The notes under the pieces are model-generated. The model was not told the DNA's origin and searched no databases. It was given only the letters and a program-made list of their open reading frames with translations. Positions 51,626-61,300 of a stretch of 64,000 nucleotides of DNA are shown here, piece after piece. The DNA comes from Christensenellaceae bacterium Phil7 (GTDB lineage: Bacteria; Bacillota; Clostridia; Christensenellales; CAG-138), in NCBI GenBank assembly GCA_001940845.1, contig MSGV01000029.1, positions 52,802 through 116,801 of the forward strand. Reading direction: 5' to 3'. The stretch's first letter is position 1. Every line of letters starts with the position of its first letter. The translations under genes and the position numbers were made by a program.

Positions 51626-53062
51626 ATGAACAATATAAAGAAGAATTTTTCACTTCAAATAACCTATAGAATTATCACCGTGCTTACTCCGCTCATAACC
51701 TCGCCTATCGTTACGCGAGCATTAGGAGCGTCAAACTTAGGGATTTATTCTGCCACTTTGACCATTGTAAACTATTTTATGCTGTTTGCAATGCTTGGTG
51801 TTGAAAACTATGGTACTCGAAGCATTGCATCTCTGCAAGGCGATCATTCTGCAATTCAAAAACAATTTTGGAATATTTATGCAGTTCAGCTATCTGCATC
51901 AATGCTCTCCATTCTCCTTTATTCACTATGTTTCCTGTTTATTGACCACAGCCGCAGAATTATCTCGCTGTTTCAGGGAATATGGCTTATCTCCTGTATG
52001 CTCGATATAAACTGGTTTTTCTTTGGTATAGAGCAATTTAAGCTTACAGTGATTCGTAATCTTGTGGTTAAGTTCATCGAAGTGCTTATGATCGTCCTAT
52101 TTATTCACCGTCCTTCAGATCTCGATCTTTATGCGATCATAATGTCTGCCAGCATGGCTATAAGCCAGATTCTGATATGGATCAACCTTTCACGCTATAT
52201 AGGCTTTGAACGTCCACGCCTTGAGAATATGCGCATGCATATCCTGCCAATATTGAAACTCTTTGTACCACTGCTTGCAACAAATCTATATCAAATTATT
52301 GGAAGAAGCATGTTGGATTGGCTATCGGACGATATTAGCCTGGGATGTTACTATGCAGCGGACAAGGTCATAAACATACCTCGAGGGATCATAACAGCTA
52401 TAAGCATGGTAATGCTGCCTCGAATGGCAGGTATGTTTGCTGAATTTAATCCGGATGGAGCTAAAAAGCTTATTCGCAGCGCGTCCGAGCTCGTTATGTT
52501 TCTGGTCTCCGCTGTAGCATTCGGCATAGGCGGTATTGCAAAAGAATTCGTTCCTGTCTTTTTTGGACCGGGCTATGAGCTTTGCATCACATTGATATAC
52601 GGTTTTGTTCCACTATTATTCATACGTTGCTTTAATGAATCGATACGGTTACAATATCTTATTCCCGCAAAGCGTGATGCACTATGTATTACCGCAGTGC
52701 TTATAGGTGCTGCGGTGAATATCATTGGCAACTTGCCGCTCATAAAGCTGTTGGGTGCAATGGGAGCCGTGCTTTCAATGTTGATTGCAGAGCTGACCGT
52801 ATTGGCAATCCAGCAAAATGGAGCGCGTGAGATTCCGTTTGCAAAATACTATTTTTCACAAGTTCGATATTTGCTTATCGGTGCAGCCATGTTCCTGCTG
52901 CTTCGATTTTTAAGCAGCATATTGAAGCTTGACAATATCTTAAAGCTTTTGCTGATGATAGCATCGGGCAGCTTTTTCTACATATTATGCTGCTTGGTCA
53001 GCTGGACAGCAGACGATAAAAGCATTTTTCATCCACTAATCACTAAATTTCGTCACAAATAG
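51626..53062 (+). CDS. Wzx-type polysaccharide flippase
   Basis: 478 residues, about 12-14 helices, MATE/MVF-like fold of the polysaccharide_synt (PF01943) family. N-terminal FSLQITYRIITVLTPLITSPIVTRALGASNLGIYS is diagnostic. It moves lipid-linked repeat units across the membrane to the polymerase encoded two genes upstream. It lies 6 nt after licD and ends the cluster. Confidence 0.9.
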   Translation: MNNIKKNFSLQITYRIITVLTPLITSPIVTRALGASNLGIYSATLTIVNYFMLFAMLGVENYGTRSIASLQGDHSAIQKQFWNIYAVQLSASMLSILLYSLCFLFIDHSRRIISLFQGIWLISCMLDINWFFFGIEQFKLTVIRNLVVKFIEVLMIVLFIHRPSDLDLYAIIMSASMAISQILIWINLSRYIGFERPRLENMRMHILPILKLFVPLLATNLYQIIGRSMLDWLSDDISLGCYYAADKVINIPRGIITAISMVMLPRMAGMFAEFNPDGAKKLIRSASELVMFLVSAVAFGIGGIAKEFVPVFFGPGYELCITLIYGFVPLLFIRCFNESIRLQYLIPAKRDALCITAVLIGAAVNIIGNLPLIKLLGAMGAVLSMLIAELTVLAIQQNGAREIPFAKYYFSQVRYLLIGAAMFLLLRFLSSILKLDNILKLLLMIASGSFFYILCCLVSWTADDKSIFHPLITKFRHK

Positions 53063-53147
53063 GAATTTTATTATCTCTTTCTATGTAAAAAACAGGTATA
53101 TGTATTGAAAAATTATAATCAATGCTCCATAAAATGCGGTATTATGC

Positions 53148-53177
53148 TTGACAATCAATGCTGTAATGGGATATGAT
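53148..53177 (+). promoter_or_regulatory. Promoter of the HD-domain gene
   Basis: TTGACA (53148-53153), 18 nt, TATGAT (53172-53177), about 100 nt before the start codon. Confidence 0.65.
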
Positions 53178-53280
53178 ATTAAATCATGGGAGCGATCTGG
53201 CAGAATATGTCTTTTTCTCGCTTGCAAAATTGTAAATTGATGGCCAGCAGCTCCTATTAATAACACAATAGAGGAACAAT

Positions 53281-53940
53281 ATGGTAACATACACTCAGAT
53301 AAAAAATAATCCCACTGTCAATACGTTTATTTCGCGTGCTGATGAATCCCTTCTTGCATTGGGTTACACGGAGCATTCATTTGCTCACGTTGGCATGGTC
53401 AGCAAAAATGCGGCATATCTTCTCGAAACTTTGGGATATTCAGAGCACGAGATTGAACTTGTTCGTATCGCCGGCTATCTTCATGATATAGGCAATCTGG
53501 TCAATCGCGTGGACCATTCTCAGAGCGGTGCCATAATGGCTTTCCGTATTTTAGAGGAATTGGGTATGGATGCGGAGGATATTGCGCTCATAGTAACCGC
53601 AATAGGCAATCATGATGAAGGTACTGGTGTTCCTGTAAATGCAGTCGCAGCAGCATTGATAATTGCAGATAAATCCGATGTACGCCGCAGCAGGGTCAGA
53701 AACAGAGATCATGAAACCTTTGATATTCACGACCGGGTGAATTATTCCGTAACTGCAAGCAAGCTTGATATCGATGATACCAGAACGATTCTGAGCCTGA
53801 GTCTGGATATTGATACTCAATATTGCTCTATAATGGACTTCTTCGAGATCTTCCTTGTGCGAATGAAACTATGCACAAAAGCTGCACAGCGTCTTGGGCT
53901 TCAATTTGAACTTCTTATAAACGGACAACGACTGCTGTAA
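53281..53940 (+). CDS. HD-domain phosphohydrolase
   Basis: 219 residues. The metal-binding HD pattern is visible: H36 in EHSFAH, H68-D69 in YLHDIGNL, then GNHDEG and an ADKSD motif. HD proteins hydrolyse nucleotides or cyclic dinucleotides; the arrangement here fits the general HD family and not HD-GYP (no HHE or GYP motif). The substrate is unknown. SD is GAGGAA at 4 nt. It has its own promoter; pcp follows 79 nt on in the same direction. Confidence 0.82.
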   Translation: MVTYTQIKNNPTVNTFISRADESLLALGYTEHSFAHVGMVSKNAAYLLETLGYSEHEIELVRIAGYLHDIGNLVNRVDHSQSGAIMAFRILEELGMDAEDIALIVTAIGNHDEGTGVPVNAVAAALIIADKSDVRRSRVRNRDHETFDIHDRVNYSVTASKLDIDDTRTILSLSLDIDTQYCSIMDFFEIFLVRMKLCTKAAQRLGLQFELLINGQRLL

Positions 53941-54019
53941 AGAATCCAATTCTTGTGCAGCAACCCCTGCGAATTTATATCCATTTGTGAAATAATTCAC
54001 AAAACTTAAAGGAGTTATT

Positions 54020-54598
54020 ATGAAAAGGCTATTGATAACCGGATTCGATCCATTTGGAAGCAATGATATAAATCCTTCATGGGAAGCAGTAAAGGCTCTT
54101 CCCGATTTAATCGACGACTATATTCTGCACAAATTATCCATCCCAACAGCATTTGATCGCGCGGCTCGCTTGATAATGGAATGTACGGAAGAATTTTCTC
54201 CGGATACCATACTGAGTATAGGGCTGGCGGCAGGGCGTAATGCAGTCACTCCAGAGAGGATCGCAGTCAATATACGCGATGCAGCCATACCGGATAATGA
54301 TGGAAATCAACCAGTCGGTGAGCGCATAATTGCTGATGGTCCCGCCGCATATTTTTCCACAATTCCCGTAGAAGCTATAGCAGAGGCCATACTTGCCATG
54401 GGTATACCTGCAACTGTATCAAATTCTGCCGGTACCTTCGTCTGTAATGATGTTCTGTATACCCTGCTGCATTACTATGCAAAAACGCGGACAAGGATCG
54501 GATTTATTCACGTTCCATATCTTCCGGAACAGGGCGAGCCAAGCTTACCGTTAAGATCTACGATCGATGCCCTTATCGCTGCCATAAAATGTCTATAA
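54020..54598 (+). CDS. pcp: Pyroglutamyl-peptidase I
   Basis: 192 residues, a C15 cysteine peptidase that removes N-terminal pyroglutamate from peptides in the cytosol. The catalytic triad is visible: Glu79 (TPERIAVN), Cys142 (SNSAGTFVCND) and His164 (FIHVPYLPEQ). It is slightly shorter than the usual 200-215 residues. SD AAAGGAG. A strong terminator follows. Confidence 0.93.
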   Translation: MKRLLITGFDPFGSNDINPSWEAVKALPDLIDDYILHKLSIPTAFDRAARLIMECTEEFSPDTILSIGLAAGRNAVTPERIAVNIRDAAIPDNDGNQPVGERIIADGPAAYFSTIPVEAIAEAILAMGIPATVSNSAGTFVCNDVLYTLLHYYAKTRTRIGFIHVPYLPEQGEPSLPLRSTIDALIAAIKCL

Positions 54599-54607
54599 AT
54601 GATTTAC

Positions 54608-54660
54608 AACGCTTTTAAACATCAAGATTGCTCATCTCGTATGTTTGAAAGCGTTTTTCT
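54608..54660 (+). terminator. pcp terminator
   Basis: AACGCTTTTAAACAT pairs (one mismatch) with ATGTTTGAAAGCGTT, followed by TTTCTTTC. Confidence 0.85.
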
Positions 54661-54680
54661 TTCTAAATATAGATTGGAAA

Positions 54681-55058
54681 TCATAAACAACGTTCCTCCA
54701 CAGCATCATATTCCCTTTCACCAAACGCAAAGGTGCAGTTTCCTATTTCAAATCCCATTTTCAATACTGTTTTATAAACTGCAAGCTTATCAGACCCCAT
54801 GCATTTTTTGTAGCAATGTTATTATTCGAACTACTTATAATAGATGTTCTGCCAAAACGTTCATCCAAAGAAGCTTCGAATTCATCCCATATTTTCTAAA
54901 ATTGAATCTGGGATCGTTTTGAGTGTAAATTGAGAAACATCCTTCATATTCGCGATACTTTTTACAATGCTCTTCGCTTCCTCGTGTTCCTGACTATAAC
55001 TCATAAGGAAGTGCGAGAAACCGTTCAATACCTTCTGCGAACCGAAAACATCAATTAT
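54681..55058 (-). pseudogene. Decayed gene with two frameshifts
   Basis: On the minus strand three consecutive protein-like segments appear in shifting frames with normal codon use: from 55058 VFGSQKVLNGFSHFLMSYSQ and SIVKSIANMKDVSQFTLKTI to NMG-stop; then WDEFEASLDERFGRT to KNAWGL; then MGSDKLAVYKTVLKMGFEIG to a stop at 54681. Joined, they give about 115 coherent residues. There is no start codon or SD at the 5' end, so it is also truncated. I do not recognise the family. Sequencing errors could mimic frameshifts, but the missing start argues for real decay. Confidence 0.5.
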
Positions 55059-55118
55059 CTAAATTAAGATTGCTTGGTACAGAGAGAAAATCTCTTTCTT
55101 TTTACTTCATGATTTATA

Positions 55119-55157
55119 TTTCCATGCCGGACAAATGTGGTCTGCCCGACATGGAAA
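55119..55157 (-). terminator. Terminator-like hairpin after the giant dockerin gene
   Basis: TTTCCATG pairs with CATGGAAA, extended through CGG and CA with two mismatches, 10 nt after the stop codon. Confidence 0.55.
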
Positions 55158-55167
55158 GAAAAATGCA

Positions 55168-55365
55168 TTAATTCATTTCTACCATTCCCAATGCTTTACG
55201 CATAATCAGCAATGCATCCGTAGAATTCAACACCCCATCGTTATTGACATCTGCTACCACAATCTGCTCGGATGTAAGCTGCTGCGATAACGAACCGAGA
55301 GCATACCTAATGACAAGAATTGCGTCTGTTGAGGTAACTCGGCCATCGGCATCTATATCGCCGGA
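55168..55365 (-). other. Dockerin domain of the giant protein
   Basis: Two F-hand repeats: GDIDADGRVTSTDAILVIRY and ADVNNDGVLNSTDALLIMRK, each with Asp at calcium positions 1, 3, 5 and 12, and a near-symmetric ST/DA recognition pair. Confidence 0.85.
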
Positions 55366-58300
55366 GTTAGGGATTGGCCCGTACGTTGCATAAATTATGC
55401 AAGCTTCTGTTATATTTCTGAAATCCATGCTCCATCCCGTAAATACAAATCCTTCCCGTACTGGATCATCAGGAGCTTCAGCACTGTTTCCATAGGCAAT
55501 TTGCTGTTCCGAAATAACCGTGCCATCCCAATCTCGGAACATAACGATATATTTTTTCGGTTCATACTGTGCAGTTACTGTCAAATCACTAGTGACATTC
55601 GTAAAATCAACATCCCAGCCAATAAAGACATAGCCTTCGCGTTCGTGGACAGTAGGTGCAATTGCCGCAGTGCCATCGGCAACAACCTGAGTTTCTATTA
55701 CGGTACCATCCCATTCAATAAATGTTACCATCCTGGCTATTGCATACTGAGCCGTTACAGTTATTGTGTTTGTAATGAAGCTGAAATCAGTATCCCAGCC
55801 GATGAATACATAGCCTGTTCTTTCCTGAATGGTAGGTTCGTCCGCCGCTGCTCCATGTACAACATGCTGTTCAGAAAGTACAGTGCCATCCCAATCGACA
55901 AACGATACCGTGTGCTTATACAGTGCATCTGCTAGATCTATCTCCGTTATAGAGATAAAGTTTGAGTTATCGGCCATATTGTACTCTTCTTTATCTGCGA
56001 TTATTTCAAAGTATAGGTTCTCACTGCCCATCATCAATTCCTTGATATAAGCATCCATGAATTCAATCGCTTTCATCTTCCCAGCATTGATATTTCCGAT
56101 ATCATACTCAGCAAGAATTTCGCCAGTATCCGAATCACGTCTTATAATCAGCATCGCTCCTGCATCGATGTACCCTTTATTGGCAATCGTGACTATTATG
56201 GCAGCGGCAGAGTCGGATATCAGCTTTTCCGACTCGATGCTAAAATCAGGATAAAGCAACGTCGTCAAAACAGTGTTATCATCCAGCATTATCTCTTCAC
56301 CGGAAGAAGATGCTATGTTGAAAGTGAACTTCTCGGCAACAACGGTGCTCGGCATTGTGTACTCAATAGTGACGTCCTTGGATTCCCCTGAACTCAATGA
56401 AGTATCAATTTCAAAAGTTTGTTCTTGTACCCCTTCTGCACTTACCGTAATGGTGATTCCGCTTTCATCCAGCTCACCAGCGTTCGTTACCGACAAGGTA
56501 ATCGGCAGAATTTCTCCAGGTCTGACCGATAGTTCATCAAACGATACACCATTAAAAGTCAAATCATGCGAAGGAGACATTACAACAGCGTACAAATCTG
56601 TGGATGTGCTGACCGCATCTTCTGAAATGGCCACATCGGTCCTTGTGAACATCGCAACAATCTTCGTCCCCATAATTACTGCCGAAAATGCCTCTGCATA
56701 TCCGGGAGTGCTTGTCAGCGCGATAGGTTCTTTCCAGTTTGCGTTCACTGCATCATAAATTCGGACATATATCTGTGCATTATCCTCATTATTAGCAGTG
56801 TACAACAGGTAGGTCAAATTGTTGCCATTGGAAATTATTGAATAATCACTTCCCAATCCGGTAACGGATTCATATGACCTTACATCATTGCCATCATAGG
56901 AACACAGAACTCCATCGCTAAGGAAGAACAACATATTCTCATCAGCATTCACACTAAGGAATCTGACATCACGATCCATCGCTTCATTGGCCGTTATAGC
57001 CATAAAGTCGCCTTGCAGTGTTCCGATATAGACTTCGGCATCATTGCTCGTTGCGAGATCTCTATCGCTGTCACTCGAATAGGCAACATGTATGCTATTA
57101 TTCATTACTCCGATTGCAAGCGAGCTTATCGGAGCTTCAATCGCTATAAGCTCTGTCTCGCTGCCGCTCACGGTACGATACAGTATGCTGTTCGTGCCGC
57201 CCTGATTCAGCATATCATTTGCGGTATTGCACATCCAGGCTACATAAATCTCGCCGGAATGTACCGCAATGCTCGGCTGCAAATCCAACGACGAATTCTC
57301 CGTCAAGCGAGTCTGCTCCGCTACTACCAGGTTGTCACTTTCATCGAGCGTAAGCTTAGCATAGCTGATCTCGCATGCCGCTGCCATCTGCTCCATGGTG
57401 ACGGTTTCATCGAACACCGTATTTGCGTCCACCCACGCTACGTATGCACTCGTTCCGTCCGTTGCTATTGCGGGGGTGAAGTCGGCTGTTCCGTCATCCC
57501 AAACGGCAGCGGGTGCAGACCAGGTATTATTGCTTTCATCAAACACGGAATAAACCAGCTTCGCATGGTTGCCCATGGTTCTTGAGCCGTCGTCGGCGAT
57601 CCATACCGCAACCGTCCTTCCGCCTACATTTACCAACTGCGGCGATGCGCCAGGCATTATATTCTCCTGCAGCACGCTCACCTGCTTGGGCGATGCAACA
57701 TCCTTATGAGGTGTACCTCCTAACCACTTGGATTGGCTGGATAGATAATCACGGGAAATCAATTCAAAATCATCGACGCCCATATTCGACAGGATATCAT
57801 ACGTCGTTATACCCTTGCTTCCGCTATAATAGCCCTCAAAATACCTGTGGCTTCCGGAAACGACAGGCCAAGAGCCTTCCCAAATCAGTACCTTTGCCGA
57901 AACACCGGCCTCGCCATCCAACTGACCATAACAATACGAAGTTGCTGTATTAAGACCGAGCTTGTTCTCCACTTCACCATACAGCGAAACATCCGCAGCA
58001 TATGCAACGCCGATACCTGTCGAAAGCTTAATGCCGGGTAAAGTGAGTTCAAGTTCATCGTTAAACCGCGGTCCACCATCGACAAAGCTGATTCTAAACG
58101 TATTATCCAGCCCAACCTTGCCCTCGACCTTTACCACGATCGGGATTACCCATGCAAACGTTTGCCAGTTATGCTCATACTTTGCCTCGGCCTTAACCAC
58201 GACCTGACCCTCTACGATCGATGGACCATTAGCGTTAATTTTACCCTCGGCAAATCCGAAAACGTACAGCTTTGCTTTCGATTCGCCAAATGATACGCCA

Positions 58301-61300
58301 CCCCAAGAATCCGCAGCAATCAGAGCTTCCAAGCTCTTGTCAAGCTCTTTTGTTATGGTGCTGAGCTTTAACTTTCTCCATAGCTCCTTATCCTCCGGGT
58401 CAAACAGATTACTCGTACCAAGCCCAAGCTTAAAGGTGTCACCATCCATGCTGAACTTTATCGGAATATAACCCGTATCAAGTTCAAGCTCCGAACCGCC
58501 GATAAACGGCACGTCATCGGGAATCGTCAGCTTAAGCTTATCCATAAGCTCAACCTTGTCTCCATCATAAATTGAGAACGCACCTTTATAGACCGATAAT
58601 CCAAGCTTGATGGGGCGCATGTACACGCCGTCATGCTTTACGCGCATCCATATTGGGATATCTGCCTTTATATCGGCAACCTTAAGGCGAAATACTCCAT
58701 CTTCGCTTGAAGCAATAACATCGCCATCCTGAAGCAGCTCATACCTGCCATCGATAAGATCATGATAGCAAGTGCCGACAATGGTGAATTCCAATGCGGA
58801 GTTCTCCTTACTCAGCCGCTTGGTGTGTGTAAGCAGGTCTATTTTTGCGGCAGAGGAGGAGTCCGTATACGTTACCGACTTAAGCCCGATCCCAAGCTCG
58901 CCAACATCCCACTCAAGGTCATATAGCCCTATGGTGTACGGCACGCCGCTTTCAAGCTGCACATTCTCCGCAGTCTTTGAAATATAGCCGTCACAGGACA
59001 CAACGAGACTGTATGACGAACTATCCGGCAGGTTGATCGATGCCATGCCAAGGAAGTCCGAGGATACCTCCGCTTCATATCCATCGGCGGTTGTTATGCG
59101 AATCCTTGCTCCCTTTATGGGATAAAGCGTGCCCGTTTCAACAATATGGATCTGCTTATCGTTCAGATTCAGCTCCGGGAGTATCGTTGTTCCTGAGGTA
59201 TTATAAAATAATGATAGGATGAGCGAACCATCCTCCGCAACGACTCCGCTTTGGCAAGTGCCATCAACGGTGCTATCGAAGGTATATCCGATGATCTCTA
59301 TCGGTTCGGCAGAGACCGTTGTGCCGGGTTCCCCAAAGAAAACCTCCAGCTTTTCAGGCATATATGTGCCGCCCTTAACCCCGGTATGATGAACGACCGT
59401 ATATGGCACAGCCGTCTGGAAATTATCAATAAGCTTAGGATACGGATACCCCGGATTGCCATCCATAGTCCATACCGTATCGAAATCAAATCCAGCATAA
59501 TTCTCGGCTGAAAGCATCTGTTCATTGGTCAACGGCGTGCCTATAGAATTTGTGGGAATGCAGCTGTTAGCTGCGTAGTAGCAGTCGGTAACGGACAGGT
59601 TGCTACTTCTACTGCTCCTCCCAATAATGCCGCCTACATTATCATTCCCAACAATTGTTCCGATGTTATAAGAACCTATCGTAGATATAACATAATAGTT
59701 GTTAGCCGCATATCCTATCACGCCGCCTACCCTCACGTTTCCGGTCACTGCGCCTGTGTTATAACATCCTACGATTAACAATCCACCTATATATCCAACC
59801 ACTCCACCAACGTTATTATTTCCAATGACTCGTCCCGTATTATAGCTGTTTGTTATAGGAGTTGCATAACCCGTGTTTGCGCTATAGGACACCGTTGTCG
59901 CTCCTGCCACGCCGCCTACACTGCTGTTTCCCGTGACTACGCCAACGTTATAGCTGTTAATTATATCGGTACCTTCTCCCGTTACGCCGCCCACATAATT
60001 GTTGCCTGTAACTGCGCCTGTATTGTGGCAATTTCTAGGTTCTCCATCGCCGGTCACGCCGCCTACATACTCATTTCCTGTAATCGCACCCGTGTTGTAG
60101 CAATCGCTGGGCCTTCCGTACCCGCACACGCCACCTACAGTGTCGTCTCCTGTGACTGCACCCGCGTTGTAGCAATTGCTGGGATCTCCGCTCCCGCACA
60201 CACCGCCTACATTGTCGTTTCCTGTGACTGCACCCGTGTTGTAGCAATCGCTGGGCCTTCCGTACCCGTACCCGCACACGCCACCTACAGCGTTGTCTCC
60301 TGTGACTGCGCCCGCGTTGTAGCAGCCTGTGAGTTTCCCATCCGTATACCCGCACACGCCACCTACATAGGTGTTTCCTGTAACTGCACCTGTGTTGTAA
60401 CAATTATTAATATAAACGGGATAACTGTTGTTAGGTTGATAAGTTCTTCCTGCCACGCCACCACAATAATCACCCTGTGTCAAAACGAAAGAGTCTGTAA
60501 CGCCAAGATTTGAGATCGTAGCGTTTGAAAACCTGACATATCCAAACAGTCCTTGGTTATCATTTATAGCGTTTATGTACATACCTCTAACTGCAAAGCC
60601 ACCTCCATTAAAAATGCCGGAAAACGAGTTTGCCTTAGTTCCGATTGGCGTCCACTCATTATCGGGGGCATAGCATACCGATACCTGTGCGGAAGCAACA
60701 AAGCCGCCATCGACCGTAGTAACAGTTACTTCGGCAGTACCTAAGGCAAGACCCGTAACGTTACCGGTCTGATCCACAGAGAGTATGCTGCTGTCGCTGA
60801 CGGACCAGACAACATCTTTGTTTGTTGCATTTGAAGGAGTTATTGTCGCAGCGAAGCGATATGTTCTGCCTTGGCTCAGCGTCTTGTTTTGAAGAGATAT
60901 CGTAATGCCGGTAACGTTAATGGGCTCTACTCTGACAACGGTACTGTCAATATACTCACCGTCTTCAGTTGTTACCGTAACAGTTGCCATGCCTACCGAA
61001 ACGGCGGTTGCCTTACCGCTTTGATTTATTGAAAGAACATTTTTATCATCAACAGACCATACAACATTTTTATTTGTTGCATTTTCCGGGTAAACGGTCG
61101 CCGTAAACTGTATTGTTGAACCTATTTTAACCGATGCGTCTTTAGGTGAAATAGAGATGCCTTCAACATCAATATAGTCAACATTAACAACGCAGGTCGC
61201 GAAATAATTGCCATCCTCAGTCGTTACGGTTATATTCACCGTACCTTCGGAAACACCATAAACACGTCCGGTGTTATCCACCGTTGCGACAGCCGTATTA

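Noticed and set aside
54599..54922. 107-residue open frame after pcp on the plus strand
   Set aside because: It begins at the pcp stop, runs through the pcp terminator hairpin and has no SD. The opposite strand carries more protein-like segments.
59735..60420. CRISPR-like repeats
   Set aside because: The repeats are in-frame GLUG units of variable length with no unique spacers, within a long coding frame.
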